64,000 nucleotides of DNA, taken from contig NC_067122.1 of assembly GCF_021347895.1 (NCBI RefSeq), forward strand, positions 38,436,082 to 38,500,081, given 5' to 3'. Shown piece after piece: positions 35,557-45,654 of this stretch (its first letter is position 1; the number at the start of each line of letters is the position of its first letter). The translations under genes and the position numbers were made by a program. This DNA is from Acanthochromis polyacanthus (Eukaryota; Chordata; Actinopteri; Pomacentridae). The notes under the pieces are model-generated. The model was not told the DNA's origin. It was given only the letters and a program-made list of their open reading frames with translations, and did no database searches.

Positions 35557-35892
35557 TGAGTAATGTGTCTATGATAGTGTCTCTGCTCCGCGGTTACTAA
35601 ATTACCTAATTGCTATGTTAAGTGCAGTTTGTTCTTGTTGTTTCCTTTTTCCTGTGTCTTTATTTTCAAAAAAACAACTTGAGCAACATTACTGCTGTAA
35701 AATGCAAACTGTGAATTACATTCTGCTCAATAAAAATGTTTATGTTTAGGAAGATGAGGTACTGTACAATGAGCTCTGTCGCATACAGTCGTTATTGTGT
35801 AATAAAAGTACACAAAGACCACTATCTATTTGGATTTGACAGGTCTGAAGTGTCACTCAGCTACGGTTAGCTAATGTTAGCTAGCAACTTAC

Positions 35893-36099
35893 CTTAGAAC
35901 AGACGTAGGTGTTCTTATTGATTTTGGAGGGATTCAGCTGATCATGCGGTCTCCCACACTGCTTAATCCCCACGTGGCACCTTTCTTCTTGTGTCTTTGG
36001 CTTGGGGAATGCAAAAAAAAAATCAACACCACCCTCCAAGCTTTGCGGATAACAAGTGTCAGACTTGCAAGTACCGTACGCACACCGCTTCAAACACAT
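35893..36099 (-). CDS. THAP-domain first coding exon (partial)
   Basis: ATG at 36,099 on the minus strand, open to a donor (AAG then GTAAGT) at 35,893. It reads MCLKRCAYGTCKSDTC, then FFFAFPKPKTQEERCHVGIK and INKNTYVCSK. The C-x4-C pair, the FPKPK motif and the CSK end (next exon would give HF) mark a THAP DNA-binding domain cut at its usual intron. The near-invariant Trp after RCR appears as Gly (HVGIKQC), which should weaken the fold. No later exon is visible; the intron runs into the L1 insertion. Confidence 0.75.
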
Positions 36100-36309
36100 T
36101 GTCTTCTGCTGAAAGCTTGACAGACCTCTCGTGCCTAGTTACAGTTGCTAAGGTAGGATTGGACAGTAGCCATTTGTGGGAGGGCTTAGCGAAGGGTCAG
36201 TTCATTTTTATGAATTCAACAGTTTGTTAGTGCTGGTATTTTGGATTGACCTGTATATATCTTTGCCTTTATGCATTTTTATAAGTCTGCTCATGTATTG
36301 GAAGCAACA

Positions 36310-36345
36310 TCCATCCATCCATCCATCCATCCATCCATCCATCCA
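36310..36345. repeat. (CATC)n microsatellite
   Basis: About nine CATC/ATCC units, similar to the GGAT tail of the local SINE family. Confidence 0.9.
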
Positions 36346-37714
36346 TGTTTTGTGCACCATCACTGCTACCTTCACTGTAGTTTTTCGCCCATCTCCGGTA
36401 AAAACACAACAGAACACTTAGTTGCTCAAGAGTCAGATATTTGGCTCAGCAGGTGGTGGAGAACAAAGCAGAGTAAAAAGGGAGTGATTACTGGATTTAC
36501 ATTTGTTATGTAGCCAGAAACATGACTTCACATGAATGCTGCTTTTGCAATCTGTGCTGAATGTGCAAACACAGCTTCCATGCTAACTGTGTTAGGCAAT
36601 GTGCTGATGGTATGTTTGCAGTTTAGTCAGTAACAGGATCGTCTAATCAAGGTTAGATTTTTACCTGGATTTAATATCTTATTCAGTCAAATCACCTGAT
36701 CACCTCAACTTGATTTTCAAATATACGATGAACCCCTTAGAGACAAAACTATTGTTACTCTGAAGAAATTGCTATGTTTTCCATAGCTGAACCCTTGTGA
36801 GATCTAAATCCAACCAAAAGTCACTTCAGTCACTGGCACACCATAAAAAATGTAGTAAACACTAAAGGGAAACTAAAGACAGAATGAAGCATTTTATTGA
36901 AGCTGTTGTGGAACAATTTGTTGCACTTCTCTGAATCTCCTCAACATTCTCCTTCGGTTTATTTTCCCCTCAGTGACCCATTTAAACACAAGTACCACAA
37001 ATGATTGAAGAAATCTCAGTATATGAAAGACTTTCCTAATATAATTCATAAAACAGGCTTGTCAAACTAACAATAACATTCCCACCAGTGTTCATGAAGA
37101 AAAGTGTATTTGGAAATAATGCTGTATTATTTACTAGTGCCTGTTTTCAGTTGTGACTATGCTTCTTTCATATTGTGCTCATGAGGGGTTTTTGCTTTAC
37201 ATGTTGAGAAGGAAACAGAAGAAGCAAGGCCTCATCATTTTATTTAAGACATGCAGTTATCACTAAAGTCTCTGATATACTGATGAAGTGGATTGCTGCA
37301 GTGCAGGACAGCATTCCAACCAATAGTAAACAGCAGGTTTTCAACATTGTATATTTATCTTGTTGAATAGTTTTGGTGAAGTGTGTAGAAAATGAGTCAC
37401 AGCTAAAGAGAGCAAGACATCAATAGTTTTTGTTTGTGTTTAATAAGATTACATCTTGATGAATTCAGAGAATCTCTTGCATTAGGAGAATATGGACAAT
37501 CGATACTAGAAAAGGTTTTAAAAATTAGGATTCAGAAAGTGTGTACATGAAGTTGCAGCCTAAAATAAATAAATGCTTTATTCTGAGGGTGTTGCATTTT
37601 ATGTCTTAACAGTAAACTAAGGAGATATTTGAACTCGGCAAAATCAAACTATTCTGATCAGATTTACTAATAACATTAATGACACACAATTCCAAAAACA
37701 ACACAATAAATAAT
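36346..37714. other. no recognisable feature
   Basis: AT-rich sequence; no supported exon, repeat end or RNA gene. Confidence 0.45.
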
Positions 37715-38046
37715 AATGGATTGGATTTATATAGCGCTTTTCTGGGCACTCAAAGCGCTTCACAATGGATCCATTATTCATTCACTCACACATTCTCACT
37801 CTGGTGGTGGTAAGCTACATTTGTAGCCACAGCTGCCCTGGGGCAGACTGACGGAAGCGTGGCTGCCAATCCGCACCTACGGCCCCTCCGACCACCACCA
37901 ACATTCAAATGCATTCATACACCAGTGTGAGAGCAATACTGGAAGCAAGGTCTTGCCCAAGGACACAACAGCACATGACTAGGTCAGAGTGGGAATCGAA
38001 CCACCAGCCCTTTGATCATTGCTCTACCACCTGAGCCACAGCCGCC
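37715..38046 (+). repeat. dispersed teleost repeat (GATTGGATTTATATAGCGCT type)
   Basis: Begins GATTGGATTTATATAGCGCT followed by TTTC and CACTCAAAGCGCTTCACA, and ends near GCTCTACCACCTGAGCCACA. I recognise this as a very common fish interspersed repeat; its class is uncertain to me. Confidence 0.65.
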
Positions 38047-38099
38047 CAATGGCTTAAATGGCATCATATACTGTGTATTATTAAAAACTGATCAGCCAC

Positions 38100-38458
38100 T
38101 GCACAGTGGAGTAGTGGTTAGCACTTTCGCCTTGTAGCAAGAAGATCCTGGTTCAAATCCCGGGGTGGGCCTGGGATCTTTCTGAATGGAGTTTGTATGT
38201 TCTCCCTGTGCATGCGTGGGTTTTCTCCGGGTACTCCGGCTTCCTACCACAGTCCAAAAATATGCTGAGGTTAATTGGTAACTCTAAACTGTCCGTAGGT
38301 GTGAATGTGAGTGTGATTGTTTGTCTGTATATGTAGCCCTGCGACAGACTGGCGACCTGTCCAGGGTGTCTCCTGCCTTTGCCCGAGTCAGCTGGGATAG
38401 GCTCCAGCACCCCCTGCGACCCTAGTGAGGATAAAGCGGTGTGTAGAGAATGGATGGA
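38100..38458 (+). mobile_element. tRNA-like SINE with 11-bp target duplication
   Basis: The head has pol III box-like sequences (TAGTGGTTAGCAC and GGTTCAAATCC). The body carries the common fish text (GTTTGTATGTTCTCCCTGTG, GTCAGCTGGGATAGGCTCCA) and the tail is (GGAT)n. TGATCAGCCAC flanks it at 38,089-38,099 and 38,459-38,469, so it jumped into the first bases of the Tc1 relic that follows. Confidence 0.88.
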
Positions 38459-38984
38459 TGATCAGCCACAACATTCTGACCACTGACAGGTAAAGTGAAT
38501 AACATTGATCATCTTATAATGCAACGTTCTGCTGGGAAACCTTGAGTCCTGACATTCATGTGGATGTTTGACATGTACCACCCACCTAAACACTGCAGGT
38601 CAAGCAACCCCCCAAGCCCTCAGGGCAACAGCAGTCCTTGATGCCAGTCGCCACTCTCAGTAGGACAATGCATCCCAACACACCACAGAAACTGCTCAGA
38701 AACTACCCAGGGAAAACAACAGAGCTAAAGTGTTCCCCTGGGGTCCACACTCCCAAGATCCAAATCTGACTGAGCATCTGTGGGATGTTCCAGGATAAGC
38801 CTGATCTAGGTAGGTCCCACCCTGCAACCCATAGGACCCACAGAATCCACTGCCACCATCCCAGTGAAACACAGGATATCTCCAGAGGTCCTTTGTCCAT
38901 GAACCACTGGGTCAGAGGAGTTTTAGTAGCATAAAAGGGACCAACACAATCTTAGGCAGGTGGCCATAGTGTTGTACCTGATCA
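38459..38984 (+). mobile_element. Tc1-like element, internally deleted
   Basis: Ends TGATCAGCCACAACATTCTG and, in reverse complement, TGATCAGGTACAACACTATG. Near 38,760-38,795 the text translates as PDLTEHLWDV, a decayed [11 protein letters not shown] (third catalytic region) of a Tc1 transposase. The N-terminal half is missing. No product is possible. Confidence 0.8.
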
Positions 38985-40267
38985 ATTTAAATACATATAC
39001 AAAAATTGGAACATGCATCAACCAGGGATCTCTAACCTTCTTATTCCATATTGCTTCAGTACAAGACCACTGGACTGCTTTTTGGTTCTTGGAACCAAAA
39101 AGCAGTCACTTTGAGTCACTTTACCTTCATTCAAGAAGCTTCCTCAGTTCTGACTGGCGGGGAGTCCCAAGTACCTATTCTAACCCCTAAATCACATCAC
39201 TCAAAGTCCGTTACACCAAGACTCACATGGCTCAAGGTGTTTATGGTGGTAAATGCCTTGGGAGGGACCTCCAGACTGCAGTATAAGTACCTGCTAAGTA
39301 TCCTAGAACCCCTCCTTTGTTTTGGTTCCAGTTTAACTATCAACACAGATCAGGGGGTGTCCAACTTCTGCTTACTTATCATGCACTTAAAATGTGGCCT
39401 TGGCATCCCTCCTCAGGCAGTTCCACCAACATTTATACCTTGGATCACATGTCTTGGATTTTCAATGGACTCTGTGTTTTAGAGGTGAGAATAAAGCCCG
39501 GAACACAGCTGGGTGTCAGATGAGAGGTGCAACAACTTCAAGAACCAGAAATAAACCCAGTTGCCTTTTACTGAAATACTTTGGATTAACATGACCTGGA
39601 TAACAGAGAATGCACCCAGGCATATTGCCTTTTAATGCATCTGAGACCATCAGCTTTGTTGCGCCAAGTTTTTGTATACAGCAAATAGTCCTATTCAACT
39701 GCTGAAGAAATGCCATCTCAAGAACGATTCAACTAATGAAAGCGATGAAGGTCACTAACTTTGAAAGCTTCAGCAAGTGCAAACACATTAAACACAGTGA
39801 CAAAAGTGGACTGTTGTAGTTACTCATTGCATTTTATGAGTGTTACCATGTCTCCAAATAATGAGTTTCTCTCCAAGTTTTGGTAAATGCAAGATCCCGT
39901 GAGTAATTTGCCCTCATTCTGGTGAGAACCCAAGACTCTGCAAGACTATTGACAATATAATGTTTTTAACATAAGACATAACTTAGGGGTGATGAAAACA
40001 GAAACGTTTACCCAGTTCAGTGGATCCTTTGAGTTTAAATTACTTTGTCAAAAAACAAGTGTATCCTGCTGTGTGGAGATGTAATCACAAGAACTAGCTG
40101 AGCTGATGTTGGTAGGTACATTGTTGTTCCAAGGATCCTCCTCTTTGGACTTGGTATAATTGTGTAATTTAGGAAATGCAGACAGGGTAATGGTGAGCAT
40201 TCACAACAGATTCAGATTCAGAAAAGCTCTGTGTTGATTTGCGGTGACCCTTCTTACAGGAACCCAA
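38985..40267. repeat. mostly unannotated; one retroelement-tail relic
   Basis: 39,515-39,605 (GATGAGAGGTGCAACAACTT, then ACATGACCTGGATAACAGAG) resembles a widespread fish repeat whose usual text is 'GATGAGAGGCGAAACGTCTTC ... ATGACCTGGATGACTGAGAA'. I cannot name its family with certainty. Nothing else is supported in the interval. Confidence 0.4.
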
Positions 40268-40592
40268 ACATCCATCCATCACCTACATACTGGTTAATCC
40301 TCATTAGGGTCATGGAGGGCTGGAGTCTATCCCAGCTGACACCAATCTATTGCAGGGTTGCATATACAGACAAACAATCATATTTGCATTCACAATTTAG
40401 AATCACCAGTTAACCTCAGCATTTTGTTTGGACTGTGGGAGGAAGCCGAAGTACCTGGAGAAAACCCATGCATGCACAGGGAGAACATGCAAACTCTATG
40501 CAGAAAGATCCCATGAAGGTGGGGAAGAGAACCGGGGATCTATCTGCATAGCGAAAATGTGAACTGCCAAGCCACTGTGTAGCCCTGTTAAC
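40268..40592 (-). mobile_element. tRNA-like SINE, minus orientation, old copy
   Basis: Reverse complement of the 38,100 family: CATCCATCC tail first, then GGGCTGGAGTCTATCCCAGC, GGAGGAAGCCGAAGTACC and GCACAGGGAGAACATGCAAA. It is more diverged than the copy at 54,781. Confidence 0.85.
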
Positions 40593-43115
40593 CAAACACT
40601 GTTAGCAAAATTTCTCCAACACCAAACCAGAGCAACCAGATCGCCCCAAAGGTCGTCACCCCTCCCAATCTGCAGCGCTATTACTGTTTTACCTCACAGG
40701 TTATTAGTTATATTCAGAAAGCTGGCATTGTTTCCTTTTTATATTTCCTTTACGCCTTTGAAAGAATGTAGGGCAGCCCAAACAGACACACCATGATGTA
40801 AGGCATTTGCTCACTTTCAAACATAACTGGTACAAAGAAGTAAATGCACAGTGAAAGCTCCTGGTGTGTGTGTGTTTAACTATATACAAGTGTGAGACTC
40901 TAATCCGTGTTACTGTTTGTCTCAAAATCTGTCAACCGACTAAAGAGATATTGATGAGGCACAAAGTGGTTTGACAGCCGTGTATGTCCTTGGTTTAAAA
41001 GCCTCCACATTCTCTGGTGAGAGCAGACGAGACTGTGTGTGTGAGCTGTTACATCACACACCCACACACTTGAGTTTCTGATATGGCGACTGTCAGTGAC
41101 ACTATACGGCTATGAATTTTACATGTGTTTTGAGGGTATGGAAGGCTTGTTTACACCTGTAATTTGGGTAAACAGTGGAGTTCAGTCTTTATGTTGAGTC
41201 GTGACGGGTTTTAAAAACTGTCAGGAAGCTTATTTCCCATTCCCACCTGAGATGTAGGTGGTGAAATGTTTGAGAAGTCGCAGATTCAGGGAGTATGACA
41301 CCGTCTGATGGCACAGCTCGTGCTTAAATCTCATTTCTGTTCCCTCGTAGAGACAGAAAAGTTTCTGTCAAAATCAAACAGAAAGAGAGATGACGCACAA
41401 AAGGTTATATTCAGCTTCTCGTTGAAAATCCCCGGAGTCGACACCCGCCCACCCCCACCCACCTCCACCCACCACCACACTGACACACTGGGACACCAAG
41501 ACATGTACTTCAATTCAATTAAGAGCAAATTGAAATAAAACAATCTGAGGAGATGAGATTTCGCCTGCCTGAGGTCTTTGCGGTGGGCGAGAAACCGAGC
41601 TGCACGGCGGGAATCGAGCTCTGGGAGCGAGGTGCATGCTGGGACCCTGCGCCATCTCCTATGTCACCACCTGGGTCTCCGTCTAATTAATAGTGTGTGT
41701 ATTCAGGGAATGAACAAAAGGAGGGAGGGAAGGAGACAGAGAATTAATAACTTGTGTACTTAGGGATTGATAGAAAGGATGAAGGAAGTGGAGGCAGAGA
41801 GAGAGATTGTCCTCCTTTTTATAGAAACGCCTGATGTCAGTCACCATGTTCAATTAAGTGGAACAAAATTTTATTCTTTGCTTCTGGGTTTCCTTCATCT
41901 GGATGCTTGTGAGAGACACATGGGCTGGAAAACAACCAGTCATACAGATTGACCTTTTCTCAATTTGATAGCATGTCTTCCCTCAACTTTTGTACCAACT
42001 TTCAATGCAAGACTTGTAATCATATATCCGAAATAATCTTAGTAACAGATATTCAGAAAACACAGTGTAGGGACTAAAAAACAGAAAGCCTAACAGACAG
42101 AAGAAAAATGTCTTCGGAAGTGCAGGTTGTTCATTTTATTAAGACACACTTGGGCCAAAAGGAATCAAGGGAAATTTCATATGTTAGACCTCAGATCCAT
42201 ACAAATCGATTCAGGGCAGAACACTTGGGTTTTGGAGGCGCAAGCATGAACCTAAAGAGGCAGAAAAATCACTTCTGGTCCAAAACAGAGAAATAGATGA
42301 GAACGGATTGCTGCTGGCTTTTTTTCTTTCTTGTTGCAGTCGCTTCGTAGTGTCGTGCCAGTACATGTTTGTTGGATGCCTGACAGCAGAGCTTAACAAA
42401 TCTATATTCCTGCGGGATCAAAAAGAATGACTGTTTCCACCAGGGAAGATAGATTTTGGAGAGCTGCATTTGGCTGTAATTCACTGCTGAGTTTCCTGCA
42501 GGAATAATGGCTCCTATTCAGTCAAAAATCACACATACTGTAAACTCATCCTTTTTCCACTCAAAAGCAAAATATGCCTTGACTTGTGACAAGAAGGATT
42601 ATGTTTCTGACCCTGTAGACTTCAAAGTGTGCATGTAAATCGACTTCTTGAGACTCATAGCAAATTCAACCACAGAGACTGGCAAATTACAGATTATAAT
42701 ATTGGGAAATTTGCAAGCTATCCCACTTTACTAGATGATAAAGAGAAGGTGGAAATTAAGAGGGGCCAGAAAGGAAATGAAGATCCATTTTGGATGTTTT
42801 TATCTCTACTGGAGACACTGGCTCTTCTCAGAATTTGCCAGATAACCAATTTTACCAGGCGTTACTGAGCAAGCTTTTTAATAAGGCCATTAAACACCTC
42901 AGTCTACACCTCAACACACAGACATGTTTGCTCCGTCACAACTCCTTAAAGAAACAAGCAAGCTCAAAGACATGAGGGACAGTTAAACAGACAGTTTATG
43001 TCAGACGTAATGCCACCATCAACTTAATTCTAAACAGACACGAGTATAGCTTTAGTTCTGGTCTTGACTTCTCAATTCCCAGCATCATTGTATACCATTC
43101 ATACATTGTCTGAAC
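40593..43115. other. no recognisable gene; low-complexity patches
   Basis: A C-rich CCACCCACC stretch lies at about 41,445-41,480. Short open frames here have no recognisable domains. Confidence 0.4.
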
Positions 43116-43187
43116 AGCAGAGTGGTGCAGTGGAAGTGTGCTGGGCCCATAACCCAGAGGTTGATGGATCAAAACCATCCTCTGCTA
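43116..43187 (+). tRNA. initiator tRNA-Met-like sequence (CAT), copy 1, probably decayed
   Basis: A 72-nt sequence aligning base for base with the vertebrate initiator tRNA-Met. The acceptor AGCAGAG pairs with CTCTGCT, the anticodon stem CTGGG pairs with CCCAG, the loop is CCCATAA (anticodon CAT) and the T stem GATGG pairs with CCATC. Several C-to-T/G-to-A changes weaken the D stem (GTGC/GTGT) and turn the T loop into ATCAAAA. A T5 run near 43,228 could end pol III transcription. It could be a weak gene or a recent pseudogene. Confidence 0.7.
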
Positions 43188-43677
43188 AATGCAAGTACAG
43201 GGCTCTAGGGCTTGAGTCTCCCCCTTTGTCACTTTTTACACAACTATGGCCATGCTTTCATACAACATAGTAAGCCAGAAATACAAGCCCTCCTGCCACA
43301 TCCAGTCGTACTTCCTGGCACTGCTAACCAACAACGCTCTGCCCAGTTACGTCACATACATCACAATGTAGCAACAGATATAACATCTCCATCTACTTGA
43401 TACCAAATACAGTCAGTCTGATATGAGCATCAGCTTTGGTGCTGCTCTTGTGTACTCAAACCTCAGATTCATCCTGTAGTGGTAGGTCTGTGTATTACAA
43501 TGCAATGAATGTCTGATTTTCACACCACCTCTTCTCCTACATTTTTATGATCTATTTAACTATTGTGTGCAACTTTTCCAGCATGGTGAATTGTCTTGCA
43601 GTAGCAGTAGATCAATCGTTTAGGAGAGTTTGCCGAACTCGTTCTCCTCTTGAAAACATCACTTGACTCGGCATATA
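43188..43677. other. spacer between tRNA-like copies 1 and 2
   Basis: No gene seen. Its first 30 or so bases (CAAGTACAGGGCTCTAGGGC) loosely resemble the sequence after copy 2, suggesting the repeated unit is longer than the tRNA. Confidence 0.4.
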
Positions 43678-45305
43678 CAGTGCCTTGTGAAAGTATTCGG
43701 CCCCCTTGAACTTTTCAACCTTTCGCCACATTTCAGGCTTCAAACATAAAGATATAAAATTTTAATTTTTTGTCAAGAATCAACAACAACTGGGACACAA
43801 TCGTGAAGTGGAACGAAATTTATTGGATATTTTATACTTTTTTAACAAATAAAAAACTGAAAAGTGGGGTGTGCAATATTATTCGGCCCTTTAATTTCAG
43901 TGCAGCAAACTCACTCCAGAAGTTCAGTGAGGATCTCTGAATGATCCAATGTTGTCCTAAATGACTGATGATGATAAATAGAATCCACCTGTGTGTAACC
44001 AAGTCTCCGTATAAATGCACCTGCTCTGTGATAGTCTCAGGGTTCTGTTTAAAGTGCAGAGAGCATCATGAAGACCAAGGAACACACCAGGCAGGTCCGA
44101 GATACTGTTGTGGAGAAGTTTAAAGCCGGATTTGGATACAAAAAGATTTCCCAAGCTTTAAACATCTCAAGGAGCACTGTGCAAGCAATCATATTGAAAT
44201 GGAAGGAGTATCAGACCACTGCAAATCTACCAAGACCCGGCCGTCCCTCTAAACTTTCACCTCGAACAAGGAGAAGACTGATCAGAGATGCAGCCAAGAG
44301 GCCCATGATCACTCTGGATGAACTGCAGAGATCTACAGCTGAGGTGGGAGAGTCTGTCCATAGGACAACAATCAGTCGTACACTGCACAAATCTGGCCTT
44401 TATGGAAGAGTGGCAAGAAGAAAGCCATTTCTCAAAGATATCCATAAAAAGTCTCGTTTGAAGTTTGCCACAAACCACCTGGGAGACACACCAAACATGT
44501 GGAAGAAGGTGCTCTGGTCAGATGAAACCAAAATCAAACTTTTTGGCCACAATGCAAAACGATATGTTTGGCGTAAAAGCAGCACAGCTCATCACCCTGA
44601 ACACACCATCCCCACTGTCAAACATGGTGGTGGCAGCCTCATGGTTTGGGCCTGCTTTTCTTCAGCAGGGACAGGGAAGATGGTTAAAATTGATGGGAAG
44701 ATGAATGGAGCCAAATACAGGACCATTCTGGAAGAAAACCTGTTGGAGTCTGCAAAAGACCTGAGACTGGGACGGAGATTTATCTTCCAACAGGACAATG
44801 ATCCAAAACATAAAGCCAAATCTACAATGGAATGGTTCACAAATAAACGTATCCAGGTGTTAGAATGGCCAAGTCAAAGTCCAGACCTGAATCCAATCGA
44901 GAATCTGTGGGCAGAGCTGAAGACTGCTGTTCACAAACGCTCCCCATCCAACCTCACAGAGCTCGAGCTGTTTCGCAAGGAAGAATGGGCAAGAATTTCA
45001 GTCTCTCGATGTGCAAAACTGATAAGGACATACCCCAAGCGACTTGCAGCTGTAATTGCAACAAAAGGTGGCGCTACAAAGTATTAATGCAAGGGGGCCG
45101 AATAATATTGCACGCCCCACTTTTCAGGTTTTTATTTGTTAAAAAAGTTTAAAATATCCAATAAATTTTGTTCCACTTCACGATTGTGTCCCACTTGTTG
45201 TTGATTCTTGACAAAAAATTAAAATTTATATCTTTATGTTTGAAACCTGAAATGTGGCGAAAGGTTGAAAAGTTCAAGGGGGCCGAATACTTTCACAAGG
45301 CACTG
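43678..45305 (+). mobile_element. Tc1/mariner transposon, 1,628 bp, apparently complete
   Basis: Bounded by TA (43,676-43,677 and 45,306-45,307). The ends read CAGTGCCTTGTGAAAGTATT on both strands, and inverted similarity continues for over 200 bp (to the GGGGCGTGCAATATTATTCG-like inner repeat). One uninterrupted transposase ORF occupies the middle. Long inverted repeats with inner direct-repeat sites are typical of the IR/DR group of fish Tc1 elements. Confidence 0.95.
44068..45087 (+). CDS. Tc1 transposase, intact 339-residue ORF
   Basis: DDE transposase that would cut and paste the surrounding 1.6-kb element at TA sites in the nucleus. ATG 44,068, stop 45,087. The N-terminal paired-like helix-turn-helix region (about residues 1-110) includes GYKKISQALNISRSTVQAII and the GRPR-type linker PRPGRPSKL. 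The catalytic core has D152 (LWSDETK), D243 (FQQDNDPKH) and E278 (PDLNPIENLW); D243 to E278 spacing is 34, the Tc1 DD34E signature. Length matches the family's usual 340. No stop or frameshift is visible, unlike every other transposase here, so the protein could be made; whether it is active cannot be told from sequence. Confidence 0.95.
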   Translation: MKTKEHTRQVRDTVVEKFKAGFGYKKISQALNISRSTVQAIILKWKEYQTTANLPRPGRPSKLSPRTRRRLIRDAAKRPMITLDELQRSTAEVGESVHRTTISRTLHKSGLYGRVARRKPFLKDIHKKSRLKFATNHLGDTPNMWKKVLWSDETKIKLFGHNAKRYVWRKSSTAHHPEHTIPTVKHGGGSLMVWACFSSAGTGKMVKIDGKMNGAKYRTILEENLLESAKDLRLGRRFIFQQDNDPKHKAKSTMEWFTNKRIQVLEWPSQSPDLNPIENLWAELKTAVHKRSPSNLTELELFRKEEWARISVSRCAKLIRTYPKRLAAVIATKGGATKY

Positions 45306-45317
45306 TATATACTGGAA

Positions 45318-45385
45318 ATGTGTTGGAGCAGAAGCATGCTGGGTCTATAGCCCAGAGGTCAGGGGATTGAAACCGTCCTCTGCTA
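45318..45385 (+). pseudogene. initiator tRNA-Met-like copy 2, degenerate
   Basis: The 3' two thirds align to initiator tRNA-Met (GCATGCTGGGTCTATAGCCC, then GAAACCGTCCTCTGCTA). The 5' acceptor strand is lost, the anticodon loop is TCTATAG (anticodon TAT in place of CAT), and the D arm is ruined. The Tc1 element ends 13 bp upstream. Confidence 0.7.
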
Positions 45386-45582
45386 AGTGTGAATGTTGTC
45401 AACCAACAGGGCTCTATGGCGTTCTACAACCTTTTCTTGACACAACAATGGCTGCATTCCAATAACCACAGTACAAAGTAGACCAGAATATATCCAGCTG
45501 GATTTTACAGCATACTTTACTGACTCCCAATCCTCTGTGTAGTTTTGTGACAGAAGGGGACCATTCATTTTACACAAACAAT

Positions 45583-45654
45583 AGCAGAGTGGCGCAACAG
45601 AAGTGTGCTGGGCCCATAACCCAGAGGTCGATGGATTGAAACCGTCCTCTGTTA
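45583..45654 (+). tRNA. initiator tRNA-Met-like sequence (CAT), copy 3, diverged
   Basis: 72 nt with an intact anticodon arm (CTGGG CCCATAA CCCAG) and D-stem GCGC. T-stem GATGG/CCGTC keeps pairing with one G-T, and acceptor AGCAGAG/CTCTGTT has one G-T. Loop changes (AACAGAA in the D loop, ATTGAAA in the T loop) suggest relaxed constraint. Downstream sequence (CAACCAACGTGG...) matches that after copy 2 (CAACCAACAGGG...), so copies 2 and 3 come from a tandem duplication of a unit of about 270 bp. Confidence 0.65.

Larger units (their letters stand above)
23898..35744 (+). mobile_element. L1-type LINE insertion with nested elements
   Basis: The exact 19-mer TTTAGGAAGATGAGGTACT occurs at 23,879-23,897 and 35,745-35,763, and is the target duplication of an L1-type retrotransposon. 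Order: 5' UTR (23,898-24,066), ORF1 (24,067-25,029), a hAT insertion (to about 28,054), ORF2 reverse-transcriptase part (28,056-29,621), a second LINE (about 29,622-34,857), ORF2 C-terminus (34,858-35,556), then a 3' UTR with AATAAA at 35,729. L1-proper sequence totals about 3.6 kb. The endonuclease part of ORF2 is absent, lost where the hAT element now begins. Confidence 0.9.
23191..36199. mobile_element. inverted-repeat element with SWIM and THAP exons, split by an L1
   Basis: The left end TGACCCTTTGCTAAGCCC (23,191-23,208) is matched in inverse by GGGCTTAGCGAAGGGTCA (36,182-36,199), and the next 50 or so bases also share CTGTCAAGCTTT in inverse. A plus-strand SWIM-finger gene starts just inside the left end, and a minus-strand THAP exon starts just inside the right end. 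Removing the L1 insertion (23,898-35,744 plus one 19-bp duplication) leaves only about 1.15 kb, so this is probably an internally deleted copy. THAP domains are typical of P-like and Kolobok-like transposases. I see no clear target duplication. Confidence 0.55.

Noticed and set aside
35991..36230. Plus-strand frame opposite the THAP exon
   Set aside because: Antisense shadow of the THAP reading frame.
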